Origin: an uncultured Bacteroidales bacterium
Lineage (GTDB): Bacteria; Bacteroidota; Bacteroidia; Bacteroidales; Bacteroidaceae
Direction: 5' to 3'
Assembly: GCA_902800305.1 (NCBI GenBank)
Contig: CADCDP010000018.1
Coordinates: 20,684-84,683, forward strand
Length of the DNA stretch: 64,000 nt
Under the pieces are notes generated by a model that saw only the letters and a list, made by a program, of their open reading frames with translations, ran no database searches and was not told where the DNA came from. Positions within the stretch are counted from its first letter, which is position 1. Each line of letters starts with the position of its first letter. Position numbers and translations under genes: made by a program. This document shows positions 35,187-43,895 of this stretch, one piece after another.

Positions 35187-36755
35187 TTATTGTCTCAGAT
35201 ACTTCTTGTTATTTTCAATCACGACACCACGGGTGGACTCGGTGGCAGGGATGCCGTCGATGCGGTAGGCACGGGTGGAGGACTCGGATTGTTGTGCCTC
35301 TTCCACCATCGACCGAACGCCTGTGGCTACCTGTTGCTCGTACTCAGCACGGGCGGCGGCAAGCAATTCGCAGAAAGTCGGGTCGGCATGGAGGCGAGCC
35401 ACGAGGCCGCTGGACATCTGACGGGTGGCCTCGATGTCGGTGTACCAGTGGTAACCCACGATGAGGCGGTTGTGACCATACTCATAGCCACGACGCAGTA
35501 TCTCGTTCTGGTAGTCGGGAGCCACCTCGGTCATCACGAGTGCCTCTGTCCAACCCAAGTTGGTATGTCCCGACGGGAAACTGCTCTTACCGCGCTCCTT
35601 CTCTTCGTCGCCAGGCACGAAGGAGGGTTCGCCCAGCTGCACGAAAGGACGCTTGCGGAAGCGAATAACCTTCAGGCGGTCGGCAGTTTCGCTGGCCTTG
35701 TCGAGCACGTAGCTCAGCAACTGTGTGATGGCTGGTGTTGCCACATCGTTGATGGTCATGTCGATGGCATCGCCCATCACCTGCTGCATCATGGCAACGC
35801 TGTATTCAGCCTCAACAGCGGCGGTGTCGCCACGCTCCGTGTTACGCAGGGCTTTGTTGCCCCAATAGAGCCTCAAGTCAGCCATGTAGCGGGCGGAAGC
35901 GGTATCGACGGGGTTGTTCAGGAAGCGTTCGCCGTAGGGCACGTCACATTCTATCCCGTTGGGGGAACCATCGGACACGGGATTGGAGGAAGCAAAGGGG
36001 AAGCCATCGGGCACGGGGATGCCCTTCAGCTGGGCATACTCAGCACGGGCGGCACGGATGTCTTCTTCGAAACGGGGGTCACAGTGGACACGGGCGATGG
36101 CAGCGGCAGCACAGAGGTAGCCAGCCGTGACGTCGCTCTGCCAATGGGCATTGACGATGATGCGGTTCTCGCCAAACTCGAAACCACGGCGCAGGATGGT
36201 GTCTTGGAAGGCTGGCCACATCTCGGCAAACGCCAATGCCGTGGCCCATCCGCTTGCCGAGTGACCCGACGGATAGGAACCATTGAGGCGCAACACCTCG
36301 GGGTCGTTATACTCGCCCCGCGGATTCTCGTTCATCACCATGAAGGGACGCTTACGCATATACTGATCCTTGGCACCCACCACGGATTTCCGACCCGTCA
36401 CGAACGACTTCACCAGCAGTCGGTTGAGGGCAGGTGTGTCGTCTTTGCTGATGGTGTCGATGCCTAAAATCCCAGCCAATGCCACGCCCATCGACTCGGG
36501 CATATCGAGCGATTCGATGCAGGCGCGTTCGGAACGCTCTGCCGACACCGTCTTGCCCCACTGCCACTGGGCGATGTCATCGATGAACGCATCGCTGGCT
36601 GAGTCAGGCGGTGCGGGCAAGAAGTAACTGCCGTCGGGCAGCAACTCGGGGGCGAGGTAGAGGGAATCCATGAGGGTCTGCGCTGTGACGCTCATCCCAG
36701 CCACTGAAAGTAACAACGTGGCGAAAACTCTGTTTAATCCTTTTTTCATTTTCAT
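35187..36755 (-). CDS. Tandem PAP2/PhoN-type acid phosphatase (two domains)
   Basis: 522 residues with a signal peptide (cleavage after ...SVTAQ). Two complete class A acid phosphatase (PAP2-superfamily) domains: first with KRPFMV, GSYPSGHSASGWATALAF and NRIIVNAHWQSDV; second with RKRPFVQ, SSFPSGHTNLGWTEALVM and NRLIVGYHWYTDI. Each carries the three motifs KxxxxxxRP, PSGH and SRxxxxxHxxxD (the first Ser is Asn here). These enzymes release phosphate from organic phosphoesters in the periplasm. Single-domain PhoN proteins are ~250 residues, so this is a duplication and fusion. The C-terminus AYRIDGIPATEST...GVVIENNKKYLRQ resembles the tail on type IX-type cargo, suggesting a surface place. Confidence 0.92.
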   Translation of the reverse strand: MKMKKGLNRVFATLLLSVAGMSVTAQTLMDSLYLAPELLPDGSYFLPAPPDSASDAFIDDIAQWQWGKTVSAERSERACIESLDMPESMGVALAGILGIDTISKDDTPALNRLLVKSFVTGRKSVVGAKDQYMRKRPFMVMNENPRGEYNDPEVLRLNGSYPSGHSASGWATALAFAEMWPAFQDTILRRGFEFGENRIIVNAHWQSDVTAGYLCAAAAIARVHCDPRFEEDIRAARAEYAQLKGIPVPDGFPFASSNPVSDGSPNGIECDVPYGERFLNNPVDTASARYMADLRLYWGNKALRNTERGDTAAVEAEYSVAMMQQVMGDAIDMTINDVATPAITQLLSYVLDKASETADRLKVIRFRKRPFVQLGEPSFVPGDEEKERGKSSFPSGHTNLGWTEALVMTEVAPDYQNEILRRGYEYGHNRLIVGYHWYTDIEATRQMSSGLVARLHADPTFCELLAAARAEYEQQVATGVRSMVEEAQQSESSTRAYRIDGIPATESTRGVVIENNKKYLRQ

Positions 36756-36776
36756 AATTGTAATTTGAATTTAATT

Positions 36777-37532
36777 TTACGATGTCGCCACCGTCACCAC
36801 ATAGCCTCGGTCGGGGCGTTCGTCGGTGTGGAGCGACACATTATTATATTTATAAAGTAAGTTCTTGAGGTCGTCGTCGATGCCACGTCCCGTCAACTTC
36901 ACGATGGCCTCTTTCTGCGTCCAGAGGCGAGTGAAGGCGAGGTCGGGATGGGGGGCATGAAGGACTTGGGTATATTCGTCGTCGCAAAGGACATGACGGG
37001 CAAGGGAGTCATTGAAACGGCCAATGCGCTCCACATCGACTCCCACGGGACGGTCGGAAACGACACAGGCGATGGCGTTTCGGCAATGGGAGAGATTGAA
37101 ATGAGGAAGAGGAGGAAGGGAGGGGGACAAGGCGGGGGAACTGCTTTGCACGGAGGAGGGGAAGGAGAGTGCGGGTTTGCCATGCTCGCCGATGGTGAAG
37201 GCGGGCTGCTCGGTGATGCCATAGACCTCCTGCAAAGCTTGACACAGGAGCAGATAGGCGAAGGCACATTCTTTTCGTCCCTGCTCGTGCTTGAAGCGCA
37301 ATGCTTTCTCCCGTCGCCACTCGGGCAGGGAGGCGATGGCACGGTCGAGCTGCTGGGAGGTGATGGTGTCGAGGTCGTCAAGAATATACAGACCCTCTCC
37401 CCTACCCTCCCCCATAATGGGGAGGGAGACCATGCGGGATGCTCCTCTATAACAAACAAGCCGAATGGCTCTCCCCATTACGGGGGAGATGTCCGAAGGA
37501 CAGAGAGGGTCTTTATTATAAACGTTCTCCAC
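36777..37532 (-). CDS. 4'-phosphopantetheinyl transferase (Sfp type) with repeat-derived N-terminus
   Basis: Up to 251 residues. Motifs of the Sfp/AcpT group: RREKALRFKHEQGRKECAFA, FNLSHCRNAIACVVSDRPVG, VDVERIGRF, and LWTQKEAIVKLTGRGID. It moves phosphopantetheine from CoA to carrier proteins, probably ACP. The normal protein would begin near LYILDDLDTI, but the ~50 codons before it lie in a dispersed repeat (37390-37512), and the frame stays open through it to an ATG at 37532. The real start may be an internal Met (for example MGEGRGEGLYILDD). The gene overlaps the end of the channel gene by 17 bases if the first ATG is used. Confidence 0.85.
   Translation of the reverse strand: MENVYNKDPLCPSDISPVMGRAIRLVCYRGASRMVSLPIMGEGRGEGLYILDDLDTITSQQLDRAIASLPEWRREKALRFKHEQGRKECAFAYLLLCQALQEVYGITEQPAFTIGEHGKPALSFPSSVQSSSPALSPSLPPLPHFNLSHCRNAIACVVSDRPVGVDVERIGRFNDSLARHVLCDDEYTQVLHAPHPDLAFTRLWTQKEAIVKLTGRGIDDDLKNLLYKYNNVSLHTDERPDRGYVVTVATS
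37390..37512. repeat. MITE-like repeat with AGACCCTCTC / GAGAGGGTCT ends inside the PPTase gene
   Basis: Terminal inverted repeats at 37390-37399 and 37503-37512, with inner GC-rich inverted parts (CCTCCCCCATAATGGGGAGG; CTCCCCATTACGGGGGAG). This kind of sequence is dispersed in many Bacteroidales genomes. Here it supplies the N-terminal codons of the phosphopantetheinyl transferase. Confidence 0.65.
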
Positions 37533-38343
37533 AGTGCTTGCAGTAATTGGCTTTTAGGTCGGTCCTCTGGTTGCATCGGGGGCATCGTCCATTCTTCCCC
37601 TTTCGGTTGGTCGTGTCAATCATGGTGGCCGACACGATGCCTGTGGGCACGGCGATGATGGTGTAACCCAATATCATCACGAGGCTGGACAGGAGCCGAC
37701 CGATGGTCGTGACGGGCGTGATGTCGCCATAACCCACGGTGGTGAGCGTGACGATAGCCCAGTAGATGCTGGTGGCGATGTCGGTAAACTGAGTGCCGGG
37801 TTGCCCTCCTTCCACCATGAACATGAGGGTGCCTATAATGATGACCAAAATGAGCACAAACAGGAAATAGACCATGATTTTCCTCAGACTCAGCCGAATG
37901 CTCTGCATGAGCAGGTAGCCCTCATTGATGAAGGAGAAAAGTTTGAGCACTCGGAAGATGCGAATCAGGCGAAAGACACGGAGGATGAAGAAATAGCGTG
38001 CACTCGACAGGAAGGGAATGAACGACAGATAGAGCGGCAGGGTGGCGAGCAGGTCGATGATGCCAAAGAAACTGAGGATGTAGTCCTTCGGACGGGGCGA
38101 GCAATAGACACGCAACGCATACTCGATGGTGAAGAAGAAGGTGAGCACGTATTCCAGCACAGTGAGCACGGTCTTGAAGTTGCCCACCACCGCCGGCTTG
38201 GTCTCCACGAAGGCCACCAGCAGACTGATGACGATGGCCACCATCACCGAAATATCGAACACCTTGCCCGCTTTTGTGTCGGAATTGAACACGATGTCAT
38301 ACAGGCGCGGTTTGTCTTTCAAGAGTAAAATGAGCTTTTTCAT
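37516..38343 (-). CDS. Voltage-gated-type potassium channel with C-terminal zinc ribbon
   Basis: 275 residues from the ATG at 38343. Six transmembrane helices; S4-like FRLIRIFRVLKLFSF with regularly spaced Arg; pore loop YWAIVTLTTVGYGDITPVTT with the K+ filter TVGYGD (~200). After the pore helix, CPRCNQRTDLKANYCKHCGE is a treble-clef or zinc-ribbon end. Members of this group make inner-membrane potassium channels. The promoter's TACCTTTG ends only 4 bases before the ATG, so the mRNA would be nearly leaderless if that box is used. A divergent promoter of the same form serves the histidine kinase. Confidence 0.92.
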   Translation of the reverse strand: MKKLILLLKDKPRLYDIVFNSDTKAGKVFDISVMVAIVISLLVAFVETKPAVVGNFKTVLTVLEYVLTFFFTIEYALRVYCSPRPKDYILSFFGIIDLLATLPLYLSFIPFLSSARYFFILRVFRLIRIFRVLKLFSFINEGYLLMQSIRLSLRKIMVYFLFVLILVIIIGTLMFMVEGGQPGTQFTDIATSIYWAIVTLTTVGYGDITPVTTIGRLLSSLVMILGYTIIAVPTGIVSATMIDTTNRKGKNGRCPRCNQRTDLKANYCKHCGERL

Positions 38344-38383
38344 GGTGCAAAGGTAGATATTTTCAGCGAAAATTGACTTCCTT

Positions 38384-38416
38384 TTTGTCACTTTTCACGG
38401 AAAATATTTACCTTTG
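38384..38416 (+). promoter_or_regulatory. Promoter of the PAS histidine kinase gene, divergent to the channel promoter
   Basis: TTTG 38384-38387, 21 bases, TACCTTTG 38409-38416. The opposite-strand box (38355-38348) has the same context (GAAAATATCTACCTTTGCA against GAAAATATTTACCTTTGCA), so the 38341-38420 region is roughly an inverted repeat. Confidence 0.7.
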
Positions 38417-38461
38417 CATTCTGAAACGACTGACTTTCACTCTTATCACTTAGCAAAAGCG

Positions 38462-39598
38462 ATGGACAATATACAAGAACTCCAAAACTTCCTTACGGCA
38501 AGCCACATGTCGGAGGTCTTACGTTCGCTCAACATCATCCCGTGGATATTTGACTTCCAAACCAATGTCATCACTTCGAATCTGGCCTATATCGACGCTC
38601 GATATGCCTCTGGCATTATCATCCACAAACAAAGCTTCGAGGATTTTATCGAAGCCATTCTCCCAGAACACCGTGAAGAGATGCTCGATGCCTACCGACG
38701 AGTAAAAAACGGTATCACGACACGTTTCTCATTACAGCTAAAAATCAAGTTGGGGGAACGCAGAACTCCCACATGGGTGGAAGTGAACATGGTGGCACAC
38801 GAGAAAGATGAACAGGGCGTCATTGTCACAGCCGTAGGATGCACCACCATCATACAGACGTATAAGGAAGCGGAATTAGTCATGCTGAATGCACAAAAGA
38901 AGGCGGAACAGGCCAATCTCATCAAGACCAACTTCCTCGCCAACATGACGCACGAGTTCAGGACACCACTTAATGCTATCTTAGGCTTTACGACCATCAT
39001 GGCACACAGTGAAACCCTTGAGGAAAGAATGCAATGCCTCGGTGCAGTGCAGGCAAGCGGCTCCTTGTTGATACAGATTATCGACGGTGTCATAGAGCTG
39101 TCCAAACTGGAAGCCAACGAAGTGGAACTTCATCGAAACCTCGTTGACATCAATAATTTAATAGATAAGACGGTCGAGCAAGCAAAACCCAGGAGGAAAC
39201 CCGATGTGGAAATGACCTTTCACCATACAGAGGCTAACATCATTCTGCATGGCGACGAAGAGAAAATTGCTTCGGTCTTAACCCAAATACTGAACAACGC
39301 TTGCAAGTACACCGACCACGGTACCATCGATGTGTATTGCCACAAAAGCAGTGAACATGCCGTCATCACCGTAAAAGATACAGGGGTGGGTATGTCGCAG
39401 GAGACCGTCACCCATATATTTGAACGCTTCTATAAAGGCAACAGTTTCATCCCTGGCACAGGGCTTGGCATGAGCATTGTGAAAGGACTGGTTGACCTAT
39501 GGAATGGCACCATCAAGGTGGACAGCACACCAGATGTCGGCACGTCTGTCACATTCACGATTCCGCTCCATACAACCTTCTTCCAGAACCGAATTTAA
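38462..39598 (+). CDS. PAS-domain sensor histidine kinase (cytoplasmic)
   Basis: 378 residues from the ATG at 38462. No membrane segment. N-terminal PAS-like domain (~20-145), then HisKA with FLANMTHEFRTPLNAILGF (phosphoacceptor His ~163) and an HATPase domain: N box QILNNACKYTDHG (~275), G1 DTGVGMS (~306), G2 GTGLGMSIVKGL (~336). No receiver domain or response regulator is next to it. It could be the partner of the orphan response regulator at 18583, but nothing in the sequence ties them. The signal is unknown. Confidence 0.93.
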   Translation: MDNIQELQNFLTASHMSEVLRSLNIIPWIFDFQTNVITSNLAYIDARYASGIIIHKQSFEDFIEAILPEHREEMLDAYRRVKNGITTRFSLQLKIKLGERRTPTWVEVNMVAHEKDEQGVIVTAVGCTTIIQTYKEAELVMLNAQKKAEQANLIKTNFLANMTHEFRTPLNAILGFTTIMAHSETLEERMQCLGAVQASGSLLIQIIDGVIELSKLEANEVELHRNLVDINNLIDKTVEQAKPRRKPDVEMTFHHTEANIILHGDEEKIASVLTQILNNACKYTDHGTIDVYCHKSSEHAVITVKDTGVGMSQETVTHIFERFYKGNSFIPGTGLGMSIVKGLVDLWNGTIKVDSTPDVGTSVTFTIPLHTTFFQNRI

Positions 39599-39659
39599 GG
39601 GCTTTTGTCCTAAGGCGTAAAAGAATTGGTTAATAACACGTTTTTCTCTGTCTTGCTTT

Positions 39660-39692
39660 GCACACCGTTTTTCAGGGTGTGCATTTTTTTTC
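39660..39692 (+). terminator. Terminator after the histidine kinase gene
   Basis: GCACACC (39660-39666) with GGTGTGC (39676-39682) followed by ATTTTTTTT. A second hairpin (TTTACACAC/GTGTGTGTAAA) lies 20 bases further. Confidence 0.8.
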
Positions 39693-39752
39693 TCGCTTTT
39701 TTACACACTCGGGCAAAGTGTGTGTAAAATGCTCATTTTTACTCCTTTTTTA

Positions 39753-39784
39753 TTTGCCCAAAACAATATTTGTTGGTAATTTTG
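39753..39784 (+). promoter_or_regulatory. Promoter of the acyl-CoA ligase/2-oxoacid oxidoreductase operon
   Basis: TTTG 39753-39756, 20 bases, TAATTTTG 39777-39784. Transcription from here would cover the six genes to 44437 and probably the large GH28-type gene as well. Confidence 0.65.
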
Positions 39785-39848
39785 AACCCGAAAACGACAC
39801 AACACTAACAAAGTGTGCATTTTTCAGCCGTAAAAAGAGAGATAGGAC

Positions 39849-41534
39849 ATGGCCAATTTTTTGCTTGACAGATTTCTAAAAAAGTCAACATTCACATCAC
39901 AAGAAGATTTCGAGAAGAACTTTGAATTCGTAATTCCCGACAACTTTAACTTTGCCTACGACGTAATGGATGTCTGGGCAGAAGAAACGCCCGACCGATT
40001 GGCGTTGCTGTGGTGCAACGACAAGGGCATCGAACGTCGATTCACATTCGCCGACATACGTCGCCAGTCGAACAAGGTGGCGAGCTACCTGCTTTCGCTG
40101 GGCATCGGGAAAGGCGATTTCGTGATGCTCATCATGAAGCGTCGCTACCAGTTCTGGCTCACCATGCTGGCACTGCACAAGATAGGAGCCGTGGCCATCC
40201 CCGCCTCTTTCCTGCTCACCAAGAAAGACATTGTTTATCGCGTGAAGAGCGCAGACATCAAGGCCATTGTGGCTTGCGGCGATGAAGTGGTGTTGCGCCA
40301 TGTGAACGAAGCACACGAAGAGTGGCCCGCCCTGAAGCATCGCATCAGCATTGGCCCTATTGTGCCTGAAGGATGGGACGACTACAAGGCAGGAGTGGCT
40401 GCCGCACCCGAATACGACGGTGAACGTGTCACGAAGTCGTCGGACTACTTGCTCATGTACTTCACTTCGGGCACCAGTGGACAGCCCAAGATGGTCATCC
40501 ACGACCACACCTACCCTATCGGACATATCGGTACAGGAGCTTATTGGCATAACCTCCACATGGGCAGCCTTCACCTTACCGTGGCCGACACGGGTTGGGC
40601 AAAGGCAACATGGGGGAAGATGTACGGCCAATGGATAGCAGGAGCGACTCTGTTTGTTTACGACCACGAGAAGTTCAATGCAGCCGACATCCTGACCAAA
40701 GTGGGACAGTACCGCATCACCAGCTTCTGCGCCCCTCCCACCATCTATCGCTTCATGATACGCGAAGACCTGAGCCGTTTCGACCTCAGTTCGCTCCAAC
40801 ACGTCACTACTGCCGGCGAGGCACTGAACTCTGCCGTTTACGATAAATTCCTCGAAATCACTGGACTGGAAATAAAGGAAGGGTTCGGGCAGTCTGAAGG
40901 CACTTGCCTCATCGGCACCACACCATGGATGAAGACGAAGCCAGGCTCTATGGGGCGACCGATGCCTCAGTACGACATCCACCTCATCAAGGCTGACGGT
41001 ACCGAGGCCAAGATAGGAGAAAATGGACAGATAGCCATCCGTACCGACCTGCACAAGCAGATAGGACTTTTCTGCGAGTATTACCGCAACCCCGAAGAAA
41101 CGCATAAATCATGGCATGATGGTTTCTACTTCACGGGCGACTTGGCCTATAAGGACGAAGACGGATACTTCTGGTTCGTAGGTCGTGCCGACGATGTCAT
41201 CAAGACCTCGGGCTATCGTGTGGGACCCTTCGAAGTGGAAAGTGCGCTGATGACCCACCCAGCCGTGGTGGAATGTGCCATCACGGGTGTGCCCGACGAC
41301 ATCCGAGGCATGGTGGTCAAGGCTACCATCGTATTGGGCAAAGAGTGGAAAGACAAAGCTGACGAAAACCTTGTGAAGGAGTTGCAAGACCATGTGAAGA
41401 AGACCACCGCCCCCTACAAATATCCCCGTGTGGTGGAGTTTGTCGATGAGTTGCCGAAGACGCACTCTGGAAAGATTCGTCGTGTGGAAATTCGCGAGAA
41501 TGATGCCGAAAAAGCAAAACAGGCGCATGTATGA
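39849..41534 (+). CDS. Acyl-CoA synthetase (AMP-forming, ACSM/medium-chain type)
   Basis: 561 residues. ANL-superfamily motifs: A3 YFTSGTSGQPKMVIHDH (~205), A5 GFGQSEGTCLIG, A7 YFTGDLAYKDEDGYFWFVGR, A8 IKTSGYRVGPFEVESAL, and the catalytic Lys in PKTHSGKIRRVEI (~541). It activates a carboxylic acid to acyl-AMP and then to the CoA ester; the family pattern suits acetyl, branched-chain or aryl acids. It stands before a small TPR protein and the four subunits of a 2-oxoacid:ferredoxin oxidoreductase, which make acyl-CoA from 2-oxo acids. The pair may run in reverse direction to make amino acid precursors from fatty acids such as isobutyrate or phenylacetate. Confidence 0.93.
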   Translation: MANFLLDRFLKKSTFTSQEDFEKNFEFVIPDNFNFAYDVMDVWAEETPDRLALLWCNDKGIERRFTFADIRRQSNKVASYLLSLGIGKGDFVMLIMKRRYQFWLTMLALHKIGAVAIPASFLLTKKDIVYRVKSADIKAIVACGDEVVLRHVNEAHEEWPALKHRISIGPIVPEGWDDYKAGVAAAPEYDGERVTKSSDYLLMYFTSGTSGQPKMVIHDHTYPIGHIGTGAYWHNLHMGSLHLTVADTGWAKATWGKMYGQWIAGATLFVYDHEKFNAADILTKVGQYRITSFCAPPTIYRFMIREDLSRFDLSSLQHVTTAGEALNSAVYDKFLEITGLEIKEGFGQSEGTCLIGTTPWMKTKPGSMGRPMPQYDIHLIKADGTEAKIGENGQIAIRTDLHKQIGLFCEYYRNPEETHKSWHDGFYFTGDLAYKDEDGYFWFVGRADDVIKTSGYRVGPFEVESALMTHPAVVECAITGVPDDIRGMVVKATIVLGKEWKDKADENLVKELQDHVKKTTAPYKYPRVVEFVDELPKTHSGKIRRVEIRENDAEKAKQAHV

Positions 41535-41710
41535 CCGAAGCTGATTGGATTCGTCAAGGCAAAGAGGCTTACGCTCGCCAAGACTGGAAGACCTGTCTTG
41601 ATTCTTATGCTGAAGCCATTAAGCTCAATCCCCAATCGGAGGCTGTAGAACTCCGCAAGATGACGATGAACATCATCGAGTTCTACTGCAAGGACAGATT
41701 TAATCCGTAA
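41531..41710 (+). CDS. Small TPR-like protein, 59 residues
   Basis: MTEADWIRQGKEAYARQDW, then CLDSYAEAIKLNPQSEAVE and a helical end ...CKDRFNP. One and a half tetratricopeptide helices. Its ATG overlaps the ligase stop (ATGA), so it is translationally coupled. A small protein of this kind accompanies 2-oxoacid oxidoreductase genes in other Bacteroidales, perhaps as an assembly or docking factor. No function is proven. Confidence 0.8.
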   Translation: MTEADWIRQGKEAYARQDWKTCLDSYAEAIKLNPQSEAVELRKMTMNIIEFYCKDRFNP

Positions 41711-41744
41711 TTCTAAAGAACGTAAAAGCAAAAGTAACAACAAT

Positions 41745-41972
41745 ATGGCAAAAATGAGAGGTGCCATCGTCGTGGACATCGAGCGTTGCAAGGGCTGCAA
41801 CCTCTGCGCGGTGGCTTGTCCATTGAATCTTGTCACACTGAGTGCTACCGTCAATCACAGAGGCTACAACTATGCAGAACAGACCGATTGGGAAAAATGC
41901 AACGGTTGCAGCAGTTGTGCTATCGTATGCCCTGACGGTTGCATCACGGTATATAGAAAGAAGGAGGAGTAA
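41745..41972 (+). CDS. 2-oxoacid:ferredoxin oxidoreductase, ferredoxin (delta) subunit
   Basis: 75 residues with two 4Fe-4S motifs: CKGCNLCAVACP and CNGCSSCAIVCP. It passes electrons from the thiamine site to ferredoxin. First of four subunit genes (delta, alpha, beta, gamma) with spacings of a few bases. The order and sizes match VOR/KOR-type enzymes of strict anaerobes. Subunit symbols are not given because branched-chain (vor) and 2-oxoglutarate (kor) types cannot be told apart here. Confidence 0.93.
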   Translation: MAKMRGAIVVDIERCKGCNLCAVACPLNLVTLSATVNHRGYNYAEQTDWEKCNGCSSCAIVCPDGCITVYRKKEE

Positions 41973-41975
41973 AGA

Positions 41976-43112
41976 ATGGACAATAAAGAGAAAGATTTTG
42001 TGTTGCTGAAAGGCAACGAGGTGATTGCCAAAGCCGCCATCCGCTACGGGTACGACGGATTCTTTGGTTACCCCATCACCCCGCAAAGTGAGGTATTGGA
42101 GACCCTTGCCGCCGATAAGCCTTGGGAGACCACTGGCATGGTGGTGCTTCAGGCTGAGAGCGAGTTGGCTTCCATCAATATGCTCTATGGTGCCGGCTGC
42201 ACAGGCAAACTGGTGTTCACATCCAGTTCTTCACCTGGTGTCGCACTGATGCAGGAAGGAATCAGCTATATGTCTGCCTGCGAAATTCCAGGAGTCATCG
42301 TCAGTGTGGGACGTGGTGGTCCTGGTCTTGGCACCATCCAGCCAGGACAGGCCGACTACCATCAAGCCGTCTATGGCGGTGGCAATGGCGACTACAGAAC
42401 CATTGTGCTCGCCCCCAATAGTGTACAAGAGATGGGCGATTGCATGGGCAAGGCAGCAAAGCTGACCTTCAAGTGGCGAGTTCCCGTAATTGTATTGTCC
42501 GATGGCATGATTGGTCAGATGATGGAAAAAGTAGAGCTACCCCCATTCACACCACGCCGCACCGAGGAAGAAATCGGACAACAGTGTCCATGGGCCACCA
42601 ACGGCATCGGACTGAAACACCGTAAGTATAACTTTATGTCATCGCTGGAGTTCGACCCACAAACGATGGAAGACCGCAACCAGAAGATGGCAGACAAATA
42701 TCGGCAGATTGAAGCAGAAGAGGTTGACTACGAACTGTATAAAGTGAACGAGGATACAGAATACCTCATCGTGGCATACGGCATCTCTTCGCGTGTCAGC
42801 ATGAAGGCGGTCGATCTCCTGTGTGAGGCTGGCGTGAAAATAGGTATGCTCCGCCCCAAGACGCTGTGGCCCTTCCCCAACAAAGCCATTAGCCAACTCT
42901 CTGAGCGCATCAAGTCCATCCTCTGCGTGGAACAATGTGAGGGACAAATGATTAACGATGTTCGCCTTGCCACCGAGGGTCAAGCTACAGTCTATCACTC
43001 TGGTCGTTCGGGCGGCATGGTTTCCTCGCCGACCGATGTCGTGGAGGACTTTAAGCGGATGGCTCGCGAGAACCTGAGCAAGAACTGGCCGAAAGGCTAC
43101 TGGATGAAATAA
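41976..43112 (+). CDS. 2-oxoacid:ferredoxin oxidoreductase, alpha subunit
   Basis: 378 residues. Pyruvate:ferredoxin oxidoreductase domains I and II: KGNEVIAKAAIRYGYDGFFG, YPITPQSEVLE, QAESELASINMLYGAGCTGK, TSSSSPGVALMQEGISYMS, and a C-terminal transketolase-like part (VAYGISSRVSMKAVDLLCEA). It binds the oxo acid and CoA side of the active site with the beta subunit. The reaction is 2-oxo acid + CoA + oxidised ferredoxin to acyl-CoA + CO2 + reduced ferredoxin, and it is reversible. Confidence 0.95.
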   Translation: MDNKEKDFVLLKGNEVIAKAAIRYGYDGFFGYPITPQSEVLETLAADKPWETTGMVVLQAESELASINMLYGAGCTGKLVFTSSSSPGVALMQEGISYMSACEIPGVIVSVGRGGPGLGTIQPGQADYHQAVYGGGNGDYRTIVLAPNSVQEMGDCMGKAAKLTFKWRVPVIVLSDGMIGQMMEKVELPPFTPRRTEEEIGQQCPWATNGIGLKHRKYNFMSSLEFDPQTMEDRNQKMADKYRQIEAEEVDYELYKVNEDTEYLIVAYGISSRVSMKAVDLLCEAGVKIGMLRPKTLWPFPNKAISQLSERIKSILCVEQCEGQMINDVRLATEGQATVYHSGRSGGMVSSPTDVVEDFKRMARENLSKNWPKGYWMK

Positions 43113-43124
43113 GGAGGAATGACT

Positions 43125-43895
43125 ATGACAAAAGAAGAACTGATTATACCCGAGAACAAAATATACGGCAAGCCCACCCTGATGAACGACACACCCATGC
43201 ACTACTGCCCTGGTTGCAGCCACGGCGTGGTGCATAAGTTGGTGGCCGAAATTATCGAAGAAATGGGCATGGAAGAAGACACCATCGCCATCTGTCCCGT
43301 GGGATGCGCTGTGTTCGCTTACCGCTATGTAGATATCGACTGGATTGAAGCCAGCCACGGACGTGCCCCTGCATGTGCATCCGCCATTCGTCGTCTTTGG
43401 CCCAACAAGCTCGTCTTCACCTACCAAGGCGACGGCGACATGGCTTGTATCGGTACAGGCGAAACCATCCATGCCTTGAACCGTGGCGAGAATATCGCCA
43501 TGATTTTCATCAACAATGCCATCTACGGCATGACAGGCGGACAAATGGCTCCCACCACCCTCATGGGCATGAAGACTGCCACTTGTCCTTACGGTCGCCA
43601 AGCCGACCTGCACGGTTATCCGCTCCACATCACCGACATTGCCGCCACACTCGAAGGCACTTGCTACGTGACCCGTCAAGCCGTCAACACCGTGGCCAAC
43701 ATCCGCAAGGCTAAGAAAGCCATTCGCCAAGCCTTCGATAATGCCATCAACAAGCGTGGTTGCTCGCTCGTCGAGATTGTGTCCACCTGTGCCTCCGGCT
43801 GGAAGATGACACCCGAACAAGCCAACCAGTGGATGACCGACAACATGTTCCCCTACTACCCATTGGGCGACCTTAAAAACACCGTAAAACTATGA
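43125..43895 (+). CDS. 2-oxoacid:ferredoxin oxidoreductase, beta (thiamine diphosphate) subunit
   Basis: 256 residues from the ATG at 43125, which has AAGGAGG seven bases before it; the ATG at 43119 touches that site and is unlikely. ThDP motif YQGDGDMACIGTGETIHAL ... NNAIYGMTGGQMAPTTLMG, and the Cys pair of the domain (HYCPGCSHGV; CPVGCAVFAY). It holds thiamine diphosphate and probably shares an FeS cluster. Its end overlaps the gamma subunit start by 4 bases. Confidence 0.95.
   Translation: MTKEELIIPENKIYGKPTLMNDTPMHYCPGCSHGVVHKLVAEIIEEMGMEEDTIAICPVGCAVFAYRYVDIDWIEASHGRAPACASAIRRLWPNKLVFTYQGDGDMACIGTGETIHALNRGENIAMIFINNAIYGMTGGQMAPTTLMGMKTATCPYGRQADLHGYPLHITDIAATLEGTCYVTRQAVNTVANIRKAKKAIRQAFDNAINKRGCSLVEIVSTCASGWKMTPEQANQWMTDNMFPYYPLGDLKNTVKL

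Noticed and set aside
38414..38461. TTG start for the histidine kinase at 38414
   Set aside because: The TTG lies inside the TACCTTTG box; the ATG at 38462 is the first usable start.
42639..43820. Minus-strand ORF of 393 codons inside the oxidoreductase genes
   Set aside because: It is a mirror of the well-supported alpha and beta subunit genes and has no family features. The same reasoning applies to other long antisense frames (for example 5958-7337, 7782-9080, 9526-10722, 39897-41105).
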